Shown piece by piece: positions 13,949 through 21,915 of a stretch of 47,077 nucleotides of DNA; within the stretch, counting starts at the first letter, position 1, and each line of letters begins with the position of its first letter. A program made the position numbers and the translations under genes. Source of the DNA: Actinomycetota bacterium (GTDB lineage: Bacteria; Actinomycetota; Actinomycetes; S36-B12); assembly GCA_017856385.1 (NCBI GenBank), contig JAFMFD010000010.1, positions 1 through 47,077 on the forward strand. The letters are read 5' to 3'. The notes beneath the pieces are model-generated. The model ran no database searches. It worked only from the letters and a program-made list of their open reading frames with translations, and was not told where the DNA came from.

Positions 13949-15199
13949 ATGAGCGACGCAACTGCTGGCCGCAAGAGCTGGGGGGCGCGCTCCATCGCGT
14001 CGCTGCTCATCTTCATCCTCGCAGCGGTGCTGACGGTTCCCGCACTGGTCGGCCACTGGGGCCATCGCACCATTGCCGACGCGAACCGGTACATCGAGAC
14101 CGTAGGGCCGCTGGCCACCTCGCCCGAGGTGCAGCAGGCCGTCACGGAGGCGGTCACGGAGGCCGTGCTCGAGCGGGTCGACACCGAGAAGCAGGTCGAC
14201 GGCCTGCTCGGCGGGCTGTTCCCCGACAACTCCTTCGTGCAGGGCCTGTCCGCACCCATAGCCGCGGGGGTCAACAGCGCGATCGGCGCGCTGATCGAAC
14301 GCTTCGTCGCATCCGACGCCTTCCAGGAGATCTGGCTGACGCTGAACAAGGCCCTGCAGCGCGGCCTGATCGCGGTGCTGTCCGGCGAGACGGACGGCAC
14401 GGTGAGGCTCGAGGGCGACAAACTCGTGCTCGACATCAGCAGCCTCATCGGGGACGTCCAGCAGTACCTCGTCGACGAGGGCATCTCCGCCGCGGCCAAC
14501 ATCACGATCCCCGAGTCCGATCGCACCATCGTGCTGGCCGAGACCCCCCTGCTGGCGCAGATCCGGTTCGTCTACAGCCTCACCTCGCCCATTCTCGCCT
14601 GGTTCCCGGTGCTCATCGCCGCGCTGTTCGCGCTGTCGATCTGGCTCGCCCGTCGACGAGCGCGCACCGTGGTGGCCACCGGCATCGTCCTGGTGGCCGG
14701 GGGCATCGTGGTCTGGCAGGGCATGGGCGTGGCCGAGGAGATCTTTGTGGACCAGCTCGCCAACACGGTGTTCGCTCCCGCATCGACCGTCTTCTGGAAC
14801 ACCCTGTTCACCTATCTGGTCAGCGGCGCCCATGCGGTTGCACTGCTGGGCCTAGCGGTCGTGATCGGCGGATGGCTGGGCGGACGGACCTCAGTGGCAC
14901 GCCGCCTGCGAGGACACATCACCCGCGGCTTCAGCGAGATCAGCAGCCGGATGCCGGAGGGGCTCCGGGGCTCCCTGAGCGGATCGATCCGCTGGGTGCG
15001 CTGGGTCGTCTACGCCATCGGCCTGATCGTGGTCATGCTCTCCGACGCGCTGTCGCCGACGAGCGTGCTGTGGTCGGTGGCGCTCACGGCCGGCCTCGTC
15101 ACCATCGCCGAGCTGCTCGCCGTCGAGCCACGCTCCTCGGGCACGTCGCAGGCCGCGACGTCGCCGTCGGCCTCGGCAGTGCAGGGCGCCGAGCAGTGA
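13949..15199 (+). CDS. Integral membrane protein of unknown function
   Basis: Protein of 416 residues. One membrane segment near the N-terminus (about 14-36) is followed by a large extracytoplasmic region of about 170 residues that begins YIETVGPLATSPEVQQAVTE, a pattern I know from uncharacterised actinobacterial membrane proteins. Four or five more membrane segments lie between about 205 and 380, and a short Ser/Ala-rich tail ends the protein. No enzymatic motif is seen. The ATG at 13949 has a GTGAGGGA site; a GTG at 13931 overlapping the MFS stop is the alternative. The next gene overlaps by 4 nt. Confidence 0.75.
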   Translation: MSDATAGRKSWGARSIASLLIFILAAVLTVPALVGHWGHRTIADANRYIETVGPLATSPEVQQAVTEAVTEAVLERVDTEKQVDGLLGGLFPDNSFVQGLSAPIAAGVNSAIGALIERFVASDAFQEIWLTLNKALQRGLIAVLSGETDGTVRLEGDKLVLDISSLIGDVQQYLVDEGISAAANITIPESDRTIVLAETPLLAQIRFVYSLTSPILAWFPVLIAALFALSIWLARRRARTVVATGIVLVAGGIVVWQGMGVAEEIFVDQLANTVFAPASTVFWNTLFTYLVSGAHAVALLGLAVVIGGWLGGRTSVARRLRGHITRGFSEISSRMPEGLRGSLSGSIRWVRWVVYAIGLIVVMLSDALSPTSVLWSVALTAGLVTIAELLAVEPRSSGTSQAATSPSASAVQGAEQ

Positions 15200-16230
15200 G
15201 GCTCGTCCTGGCCGCGGCCATCGGCATCGCAGCGATCGTCGGTGCCGGGCTCAGTGCGCCCGCTGGCGCCGCCGAGACCGGCCCGCTGGAGGACACGTCC
15301 CCGACGGTCGTCTCGATGACGCCGGAGGTGCACCACCGTCAGTCGGTGTTCGAGGTCTCCTTCGAGGCCGCCGACGCCAAGGAGCGGCGCTTCATCACGA
15401 GCACCCTCGCCGTGAAGGACACCACCGACCGGCTGTTCCTCGGCCAGGAGCTCTCCTGCACCAGCCCGTCCGGGGTGACCACGATTGGCATCGAGACCGG
15501 ACGCAACTTCTGGCAGGACGGCCTGGGACGCACCGTCGCCTCGTTCATCCTGCGGGTCAACGAGACAGGGACCTGGACCTGCCAGTCGACGGTCAACCTG
15601 TGCGAGCCGGGAGACTGCGACTCCGGCAAGGGTTCCGGCACGTTGACGCTAGACGCCGGCGGGAGCGACCCGCTCTCGGTGATGAAGGTCAGCCAACCGC
15701 TCGAGCAGTGGTCGCGGAGCATGCGGATCGTGGGCAAGGACTACGCCGTCGCTCCCGGAAGATCGCTCACCCTCAGCAAGACGATCAAGGTCGCTGCGGG
15801 TGCGACGCCCGCGGTGGTCGCTGAATTCTCGTTCAGCAACTGCATCGAACCCACCTACCCGAACGTCTGCGCTCAGCTGCGCTCGCACGACATCAACGGC
15901 TCGGCCACCGGCTCCGCGAACCTGACCGTGAGCCAGATCGCCTCGAAACCCGGCACCACCTGCACCGTCGTCAAGGCCACGCCACAGCAGGGCGGCATCA
16001 CGCGCACCATCACCGCCCTGCAGCACCACGCGACGTTCTCGATGGAGATCCCGGAGGTCGAGCTCAGCACAGCACCCGGGTGCTCGAACACGCTGAAAGT
16101 CACCGCCACCTTCCGCTCCATCAAGGGCAACGGCTTCGCGCTCGAAGGCGGTACACCCAAGAAGCCCTCGTCGCTCGTGAGCGTCGGGAATATCGACACT
16201 ATGTACCAAGTCGTTCCCGTCCTGAAGTAG
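15196..16230 (+). CDS. Secreted protein of unknown function
   Basis: Protein of 344 residues with a signal peptide (RLVLAAAIGIAAIVGAGLSA, cleavage near PAGAAE). The mature part is rich in Thr, Ser and beta-type sequence with about nine cysteines in possible pairs (LSCTSPSG, WTCQST, CEPGDCDSG, NCIEPTYPNVC, TTCTV, APGCS). I do not recognise a family. Like the protein at 6589 it ends in a hydrophobic PVLK-type terminus without anchor. The GTG start overlaps the preceding stop (GTGA), so it is translated with the membrane protein. It may form an envelope complex with it (inference). The sulfotransferase-like genes start 25 bp later. Confidence 0.75.
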   Translation: MRLVLAAAIGIAAIVGAGLSAPAGAAETGPLEDTSPTVVSMTPEVHHRQSVFEVSFEAADAKERRFITSTLAVKDTTDRLFLGQELSCTSPSGVTTIGIETGRNFWQDGLGRTVASFILRVNETGTWTCQSTVNLCEPGDCDSGKGSGTLTLDAGGSDPLSVMKVSQPLEQWSRSMRIVGKDYAVAPGRSLTLSKTIKVAAGATPAVVAEFSFSNCIEPTYPNVCAQLRSHDINGSATGSANLTVSQIASKPGTTCTVVKATPQQGGITRTITALQHHATFSMEIPEVELSTAPGCSNTLKVTATFRSIKGNGFALEGGTPKKPSSLVSVGNIDTMYQVVPVLK

Positions 16231-16255
16231 TAGCGCCTCTCCCCGGCGACCAACG

Positions 16256-17419
16256 ATGGCGCACTCCCTCGTTATCCACGTGGGCCCGCGCAAGACGGGC
16301 AGCACCTTCCTCCAGCGAGCTCTCGCCGGTGCCGCTCCCCAGCTCGCCGACGCCGGCATCCTCTACCCGACGCGGCTGCGCGGCCTGCCGCGCTACAACC
16401 ACGTCTCGGCCACGTACTCGGTCCCGGGGCTGCGCGCCGGACGATCGTCGGAGATCTGGTCCGAGGTCGACCCGTCGATCATCGACGACCTCGTCGCTCA
16501 GGTCGTGGCCTGGGACGGGCCCGTCGTGCTCTCCTCGGAGGCACTCGGCGGGATGACGTCGCACGAGGCACGACAGGTCCTCGATCGCCTCCCTGCCGTA
16601 CCCACGCACATCATCGCCACGATCCGCGCCCTGCCCGACGTTGCGCTGTCATCGTGGTCGCAGCACGTCCGCAACCTCCACGTGGCGACACTCGACTCCT
16701 ACCTCGAACGCCGGATGGGCGAGCGCGATGGATCAGCGCCCGAGGACCGGTGGGCGCGATGGGATGCCGACCCGCACTCCACCTTCTGGCGGAGCTACGA
16801 CTACGCCTGCCTCGTCGACCGGTGGCAACGTCAGGAGCTCCCCATCACCGCGGTCATCGTGCCCCCGAGCTCGACCGATCCCCAGGTCCTGTGGTCGCGC
16901 TTCCGGCAGGCCACCGGGCTCGATGGGCTGCCCGAGGCGTGCCCGACGGTGCAGGAGTCGCGCGCGAACCGCTCGCTGGGCATGGAGGAGCTGGAGGTGC
17001 TCCGCAACACGGTGATCGAGGCGCGCGAGCGAGGCAGCACGGCCGCCGGCATGCGCTCGCTGCGGGGACATCGCTGGAAGGCCTACCTCGATCGCTCGAT
17101 CGAGACCTCGCGGCCGGGCATGACACCCGAGCAGGCCGCCCAGTTCGAGGGCTGGGCCCGCGAGGACCTCGAGCTGATGACGCGCAGGGGTGCCGACGTC
17201 ATCGGTGATCCGACCGAGCTCCTCGCGCGCGCACGCATCGCTCAGGCACCTGACCCGGATGCCTATGCCGCGGCGGCGGGCTTCCTCGTCGCCGATCGAG
17301 TCCTGGCCGCGCATGCTCGCCGTCCGACCCTCGCGCGGCGCCTTCGTGTCTGGCAGCGCCGACTCCTGCGGCTCGGGCAGCGATACTCGCGGTCCGTCGC
17401 GCGGCGGGTGGCGCCATGA
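16256..17419 (+). CDS. Sulfotransferase-like protein 1
   Basis: Protein of 387 residues. IHVGPRKTGSTFLQ (residues 7-20) is a P-loop-like 5'-phosphosulfate-binding motif of PAPS-dependent sulfotransferases. IIATIRALPDVALSSWSQHV (about 119-138) corresponds to the 3'-phosphate-binding Arg/Ser segment. The middle and C-terminus are helical and end in a very basic tail (RLRVWQRRLLRLGQRYSRS) that could contact the membrane. The enzyme would move sulfate from PAPS to a hydroxyl of a glycan, lipid or protein; the acceptor is unknown. It overlaps the next gene by ATGA. It is clearly a paralogue of that gene but low in identity outside the motifs. Confidence 0.75.
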   Translation: MAHSLVIHVGPRKTGSTFLQRALAGAAPQLADAGILYPTRLRGLPRYNHVSATYSVPGLRAGRSSEIWSEVDPSIIDDLVAQVVAWDGPVVLSSEALGGMTSHEARQVLDRLPAVPTHIIATIRALPDVALSSWSQHVRNLHVATLDSYLERRMGERDGSAPEDRWARWDADPHSTFWRSYDYACLVDRWQRQELPITAVIVPPSSTDPQVLWSRFRQATGLDGLPEACPTVQESRANRSLGMEELEVLRNTVIEARERGSTAAGMRSLRGHRWKAYLDRSIETSRPGMTPEQAAQFEGWAREDLELMTRRGADVIGDPTELLARARIAQAPDPDAYAAAAGFLVADRVLAAHARRPTLARRLRVWQRRLLRLGQRYSRSVARRVAP

Positions 17420-18468
17420 GCGGCCGCATCCACCTGCACATCGGACCCCGCAAGACGGGCACCACCTATCTCCAGGGCTGCCTGGTCGCCCGGCAGGACG
17501 CCCTTCGTCAGCTCGGATGGACGTATCCCCTGGGCGCAATGGCGGGCGAGCGTGGGCTGAACCACGAGTGGCTGCTGATGGGAGCGAGCAGCGCCGAGCC
17601 CGGTGACCGTGAGCGCCTCCTGCGACGGGGCCTGGCCAAGGCGCCGGGCAACGTCATCCTGTCGGGAGAGGCCCTCGCGACCCTGCCCGAGGATCGGATG
17701 GCCCGACTCGTGGCCCAGCTCGCCGGTCGCGAGACCCACGTGGTGATCACCGCCCGCGCCCTGCACCGTGTGCTGCCCTCCCTGTGGCAGCAGGACGTGC
17801 GCAACGGTCGCGGCATGGACTTCGAGGAGTTCCTCGGGCGGACACTCGAGCCGAGCGCCTCCACCCGCGCATCACGACGCGTCGACGAGGGCAGCTTCGA
17901 GGACTTCTGGCAGGCCTACGCGCTGGCTCCGCTCATCGAGCGATGGCTCGGGGTCGCCGGTCGCGTCAGCATCGTGACCGTGCCGGCTGTCGACTCCTCC
18001 CCGACGATCGCCTGGGAGCGGTTCCTCACCGCACTCGGCCTCGACGACGCCCAGCGCGCGTCAGTACCCGCACCCGAGTCCGTCCCCCGACACCCGAGCC
18101 TGTCACTCAGCGAGGCGCTGGTGCTCCGCGAGATCAACCGCCGCCTGCGCAAGGCAGGCATGGAGCGGGAGCAGCGGCGTGCGTGGTCGATCCAGCTCGT
18201 CCGCGAGGTCTTTGCGACGCGTACCGACCGCGGCCAGCCGTTGACCGTGCCGGCAGCTCTGTGGGAGCCCCTGGTCGAGCGGACACGGGCCGAGTCCGAG
18301 CAGCTGCAGGCCGTGCTCGCGGACGAGCGCGTGCAACTCGTGGGGAGCATCGACGACCTCCAGGTGCCTGAACTGCCGCCCCCCGCACCCGACACCGCCC
18401 TGCTGGCCGAGGAGATCGCCGTGCTCGGGGGCCGGTGCATCGCGCACCTTCAGCGGGTCAACCGATGA
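17416..18468 (+). CDS. Sulfotransferase-like protein 2
   Basis: Protein of 350 residues, paralogue of the preceding gene. HIGPRKTGTTYLQG (8-21) is the 5'-phosphosulfate motif and VVITARALHRVLPSLWQQDV the 3'-phosphate segment, each at the same relative position as in its neighbour. The middle region DFEEFLGRTLEPS and FEDFWQAYALAPLIERW parallels LDSYLERRM and TFWRSYDYACLVDRW of paralogue 1. The overlaps on both sides (ATGA) show translation as one unit. Two diverged copies in tandem suggest different acceptor positions on one polymer (inference). Confidence 0.75.
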   Translation: MSGRIHLHIGPRKTGTTYLQGCLVARQDALRQLGWTYPLGAMAGERGLNHEWLLMGASSAEPGDRERLLRRGLAKAPGNVILSGEALATLPEDRMARLVAQLAGRETHVVITARALHRVLPSLWQQDVRNGRGMDFEEFLGRTLEPSASTRASRRVDEGSFEDFWQAYALAPLIERWLGVAGRVSIVTVPAVDSSPTIAWERFLTALGLDDAQRASVPAPESVPRHPSLSLSEALVLREINRRLRKAGMEREQRRAWSIQLVREVFATRTDRGQPLTVPAALWEPLVERTRAESEQLQAVLADERVQLVGSIDDLQVPELPPPAPDTALLAEEIAVLGGRCIAHLQRVNR

Positions 18469-19166
18469 TCGTGGTGGTGTGCGGCCAGCACCGGTCCGGC
18501 TCGACCCTGGCCTGGCAGATCGCCCATGAGCTGCTCATCAGCGCCCGGCCGGTGTCCGCGCCGATGCGGACTCCGTCACGCTACCTCCGGCTGCATGCCC
18601 TGCGCCCTCGCCATGTGCGGATGATCAAGGTGCACTTCTCGTCCTCGTTGCGCACCGGGGACTTCCCGCAGCGCGGAGCGAAGTACATCTACACGTACCG
18701 CGATCCACGGGATCTGGTCGCGTCCCTCATCCGCAAGGGCCGCTACCGGGTCGGTCAGGGCAGACGCAGCCCGAAGGCCCTCCGGCGGCTCGTCCGCCGG
18801 GAACTGCGCGGAGACGCCTTCTGGCGCACGCGCACCTCGGTGTGGATCGGCCGCTATGAGGACTTCAGCGACGACATCCCCGCACTCGTGCGCTCGCTCG
18901 CCGACTTCCTCGACGTGGCGGTCGACGACGACGTGGTGGCGCGCATCTGCGACTTCGTCGACGTCGAGCGCCAGCGGGCGCGCGTGGCGGACGTCTCGTC
19001 GTCCGGGATCGACCCCGGCCTGCGCATCACGTCGAACCACATCACCGACGGCCAGGAGGGCGCCTGGCGCCGGACCCTCACTCCGGAGGAGCTGGCCGCC
19101 GTCGAGAGGGTCGCCGGCGACTGGATGACGGCCCACGGCTACCCGCTCGAGCTGCCTCCTCGATAG
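18465..19166 (+). CDS. Sulfotransferase-like protein 3 (short form)
   Basis: Protein of 233 residues. IVVVCGQHRSGSTLAWQIA holds the phosphosulfate loop (about 9-14), and YIYTYRDPRDLVASLIRKG the Arg/Ser segment that binds the 3'-phosphate. It is shorter and belongs to another branch than the two upstream paralogues. The ATG at 18465 overlaps the previous stop by 4 nt; an in-frame ATG at 18435 lies inside the upstream gene and would put residues ahead of the first strand, so it is less likely. The last 89 bp overlap the minus-strand glycosyltransferase gene tail to tail. Confidence 0.78.
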   Translation: MIVVVCGQHRSGSTLAWQIAHELLISARPVSAPMRTPSRYLRLHALRPRHVRMIKVHFSSSLRTGDFPQRGAKYIYTYRDPRDLVASLIRKGRYRVGQGRRSPKALRRLVRRELRGDAFWRTRTSVWIGRYEDFSDDIPALVRSLADFLDVAVDDDVVARICDFVDVERQRARVADVSSSGIDPGLRITSNHITDGQEGAWRRTLTPEELAAVERVAGDWMTAHGYPLELPPR

Positions 19167-20229
19167 CCGCCACGAACATCGGGGCGTCGTCATCCCAGTT
19201 GTGCGTCGTGCGGACCGCCTCGACGCCGTTGGCTCCCATCCGGATGCGTCGCTCGTCGTCCTCATGCAGCGCCACGACCGCTTCGGCGGCGGCTCGAGGG
19301 TCACGGAACGGAACGATGATCCCTGCGCCATGTCGGTCGACGAGGTCCACGACGAGCGGCAGCGGCGTCGCCACGGCGGGCACGCCGTGGGCGAGGTACT
19401 CGAACACCTTGGTCGGATGGGAGTGCCGGTAGTTCCGCTCGTCGTGCAGCAGGGACAGGCCGGCCGTGGCACCCCGCATGCGAAGCACGACCTCTGCATG
19501 CGGCAGCCGACCGTGCCATCGGATGTCACCGGAGAGATCGGCGCGTCGCAATGCATCGCTGACGTCAGCGGATGCCGGGCCGATGACGTCGACGACGATG
19601 CCCCGCGGCCTCAGCAGACGCCCCACCTCGATCACATCCAGCGCACCGCGTGCCCGGGTCAGCGTGCTGACGCACACCGCCCGTCCGGGTCCAGGGGGAG
19701 GCGCCTGCGCGTCGATCAGGGTCGAGTTCGGCACGACGGCGTGCTGCTCGCGGAACCTCCCGGCGTACGCCGACTCAGCCAGCAGCAGAGCGAATCGGCG
19801 TTCGGCCCATCGCTCCATGCCGCGCACGCCGGAGGCTGCCGCACGACTCAGGCCGCGTGGGATCCAGTCCTTGTAGGCGACCGCCGCCGCGGTGTCCTCA
19901 TGCACGTCCCACACCACGACCGTGTCGGGCAGGCCCGCGGCCGACACGATCAGCTCCGGATCGTGGATGAGGACGACGTCATGCTCGGGAGCCCACTCAC
20001 GGATCAGCCGACGCGCGGCACGCACCGCGGTGAGCCGCTGACGCCCGGACGACCGGGGGAGGTCGAGGGCGCGTACACCCTCGGGCGGTTCGACACCGAG
20101 GGACGCGAAGGGCGCTGCGTAGGTGACCTCGTGGCCCGCGGCGATCAGTGCGGCGATCTGACGCACCAGGATCCGGGTGTCGAGGGGATGGTGCACCACC
20201 GTCACGACCATGACCCGCAGAGCCGTCAC
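19078..20229 (-). CDS. GT4-like glycosyltransferase
   Basis: Protein of 383 residues with the GT-B fold. The N-terminal half starts LRVMVVTVVHHPLDTRILVR; the C-terminal nucleotide-sugar half includes CVSTLTRARGALDVIEVGRL, HGRLPHAEVVLRMRG and HPTKVFEYLAHGVPAVATPL, where the Glu of FEYLA is the usual GT4 residue. The last approximately 28 residues (SRGPSSSRRRPSRRRPAPP) are Arg/Pro/Ser-rich and are read antisense to the convergent gene, so they look like a run-on past the natural end. It is the last gene of a minus operon with an ABC exporter (ATGA overlap with the ATPase gene), which ties it to polymer synthesis. Confidence 0.85.
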   Translation of the reverse strand: MTALRVMVVTVVHHPLDTRILVRQIAALIAAGHEVTYAAPFASLGVEPPEGVRALDLPRSSGRQRLTAVRAARRLIREWAPEHDVVLIHDPELIVSAAGLPDTVVVWDVHEDTAAAVAYKDWIPRGLSRAAASGVRGMERWAERRFALLLAESAYAGRFREQHAVVPNSTLIDAQAPPPGPGRAVCVSTLTRARGALDVIEVGRLLRPRGIVVDVIGPASADVSDALRRADLSGDIRWHGRLPHAEVVLRMRGATAGLSLLHDERNYRHSHPTKVFEYLAHGVPAVATPLPLVVDLVDRHGAGIIVPFRDPRAAAEAVVALHEDDERRIRMGANGVEAVRTTHNWDDDAPMFVAAIEEAARAGSRGPSSSRRRPSRRRPAPPE

Positions 20230-21044
20230 GATGACGGCCCTGCCCTGCGCCGGTCACGTCGGGCCTGCCTGCGTCGGCGCGTGTCGTCGACGTACTGCTC
20301 GATGACGTCCTCCACGGAGCCGTCGGCTCGCACGGAGCCCTTGTCGAGCCAGACCGCACGTGTGCACGATGCACGTATCGCGGAGAGCGAGTGGCTGACG
20401 ATCACGACCGCGTCGGCATGATCGCGCAGCTCGCCCATGCGCTGGATGCTGCGCTCCTTGAAGTCCATGTCGCCCGTGGCGAGGGCCTCGTCCAGCAGCA
20501 GGATCTCGTGGACCACGGACGACGCGATGGCGAACTTCAGCCGCGCTGCCATGCCCGACGAATAGGTCGACATCGGCAGGTCAATGCTCTCGGCGATCCC
20601 GGAGAACTCGATAATCTCGTCCGTCCGCTCGCGGATCTCGCTGCGCGACATCCCCAGAGCGAGGCACCCGAGTTCGATGTTCTCCCGGCCTGACATCTGC
20701 GGGACGAGGGACCGGCCGACGCCCAGCAGCACCGGCGTCGACGTCGAATAGACCGCACCGTGGTCCACCGGAACGAGGCCGGCGATCGCGCGCAGCAGTG
20801 TGGACTTGCCCGCGCCATTGCGCCCGATAATGCCGAGGCATTCACCCTCGTGGATGTCCAGGCTCACGCCCTGCAGGGCCTTCACCTGCACCGGGCGTCG
20901 TGGCCCCATGCGCCCGTGCGGCAGCACGCGATACGCCACGTGCACGTCGTCGAGCAGCACGCGCAGGGAGGGGCGGTCAGTCCCGTCCGGCAATCGGGCA
21001 CGGTCAGTCCCGTTCGGCACGGGGGGGCCGTCAGTCCCGTCCAT
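20226..21044 (-). CDS. wzt: ABC exporter ATPase, Wzt/TagH type
   Basis: ATPase of 272 residues that powers export of a lipid-linked polysaccharide. GIIGRNGAGKSTLLRAIAG is the Walker A, YSSGMAARLKFAIAS the signature, ILLLDEALATGD the Walker B region, and VSHS holds the switch His. SSGM in place of the usual SGGQ is typical of the polysaccharide group. There is no extra C-terminal sugar-binding domain. The ATG at 21044 overlaps the permease gene by 14 nt. The first 30 residues contain a repeated GTD motif made by three 27-bp repeats and are not part of the ABC fold. Confidence 0.9.
   Translation of the reverse strand: MDGTDGPPVPNGTDRARLPDGTDRPSLRVLLDDVHVAYRVLPHGRMGPRRPVQVKALQGVSLDIHEGECLGIIGRNGAGKSTLLRAIAGLVPVDHGAVYSTSTPVLLGVGRSLVPQMSGRENIELGCLALGMSRSEIRERTDEIIEFSGIAESIDLPMSTYSSGMAARLKFAIASSVVHEILLLDEALATGDMDFKERSIQRMGELRDHADAVVIVSHSLSAIRASCTRAVWLDKGSVRADGSVEDVIEQYVDDTRRRRQARRDRRRAGPSS
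20976..21040 (-). repeat. Three 27-bp-spaced repeats in the wzt 5' end
   Basis: GTCAGTCCCGT (plus strand) occurs at 20976-20986, 21003-21013 and 21030-21040, exactly 27 bp apart. They encode a 9-residue repeat with the core [DN]GTD. The last copy covers the stop codon of the permease gene. Slippage here would lengthen the ATPase N-terminus without breaking the frame. Confidence 0.75.
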
Positions 21045-21897
21045 ACGTGCCCTCACCCCGCCAGAAGACGACCACACCCACGAGGAGCGCCCCGATCGCC
21101 CACAGTGCCGCCGCCACCCAGTTGCCCGCGCCGCCCGGGGAGTCGTAGCTGGACAGCAGTGCGTCGCGCATCACGGCCAGGTACACCGCCCCGGGGTTGT
21201 AGACGACGACCGACTCGATCCACGCCGGTGCATCCAGCGAGGCCATCCGCTCGGTCACCGGGAACATCACCCCGGACGCCAGCCCCCACAGGCGCAGAAC
21301 GAGCGGCAGCACCCCGCCGACATCGGCCGTATGGCTGACCCAGCGCGCCAGCAGCAGCGCACCGCCCCACGCGAACGGGATGATCAGGGCAATGGCGACC
21401 GGGGCGAGCAGCCACGACCACGCGACCGGCTCCCCCGTCATCAGGAGGACCGCGAGCAGCACGGGCGCCGACACCGCGAAGGCCCGCACCTGCTGCACCA
21501 CCGCGGCCGTCGGGAGGATGATCGCCGGGACCGGCAGCGATGCGATGAGGCCGCGATTGCCGCTCACCGACCGGGATCCGGACTGCAGGGAGCGCCGTAC
21601 CACCGCGAACGTGAAGACGCCCACCGCGAGGAAGCCCAGGTAGTTCGTCACCGACGCACGCGCACCCAGCAGAAGCCCGAACAGCACCCAGTACGTCGCC
21701 ATCGTGACGACCGGGTCGAGCAGCTCCCACAGCGGGCCGAGCCGGCGCCTGCGATTGCCAGCCTGGGTCCGCGCCCGCGCGTAGGCGCGGACGAAGTCCC
21801 GTCGTTGCCACAGCCCTGCCAGGTAGGCGCCCAGTCGCGGGCGCTGGCCCACGAGCGTCAGGCCCGCAGCACGCGCGCGCTCAGCGGGGGACTGCAT
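21031..21897 (-). CDS. wzm: ABC exporter permease, Wzm/TagG type
   Basis: Membrane protein of 288 residues, six hydrophobic segments, ABC2 family. The N-terminal cytoplasmic helix region (LWQRRDFVRAYARARTQAG) and LGPLWELLDPVVTMATYWVL are characteristic of the permease of O-antigen and teichoic acid exporters. The C-terminal part NPGAVYLAVMRDALLS is also typical. With the ATPase it forms a channel that carries a finished, polyprenol-linked chain across the membrane. It has an AGGAGG ribosome site and begins 18 bp after the upstream glycosyltransferase gene on the same strand. Confidence 0.88.
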   Translation of the reverse strand: MQSPAERARAAGLTLVGQRPRLGAYLAGLWQRRDFVRAYARARTQAGNRRRRLGPLWELLDPVVTMATYWVLFGLLLGARASVTNYLGFLAVGVFTFAVVRRSLQSGSRSVSGNRGLIASLPVPAIILPTAAVVQQVRAFAVSAPVLLAVLLMTGEPVAWSWLLAPVAIALIIPFAWGGALLLARWVSHTADVGGVLPLVLRLWGLASGVMFPVTERMASLDAPAWIESVVVYNPGAVYLAVMRDALLSSYDSPGGAGNWVAAALWAIGALLVGVVVFWRGEGTYGRD

Positions 21898-21915
21898 TCG
21901 CCATCCTCCTGCCGG

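Noticed and set aside
16270-16280. DnaA-box-like TTATCCACG
   Set aside because: Only a near match, isolated inside the first codons of a sulfotransferase-like gene, with no neighbouring boxes.
20976-21040. Regularly spaced 11-bp repeats as a CRISPR or regulator binding array
   Set aside because: They are too short, lie in coding sequence and keep the frame with a 9-residue period; no cas genes are nearby.
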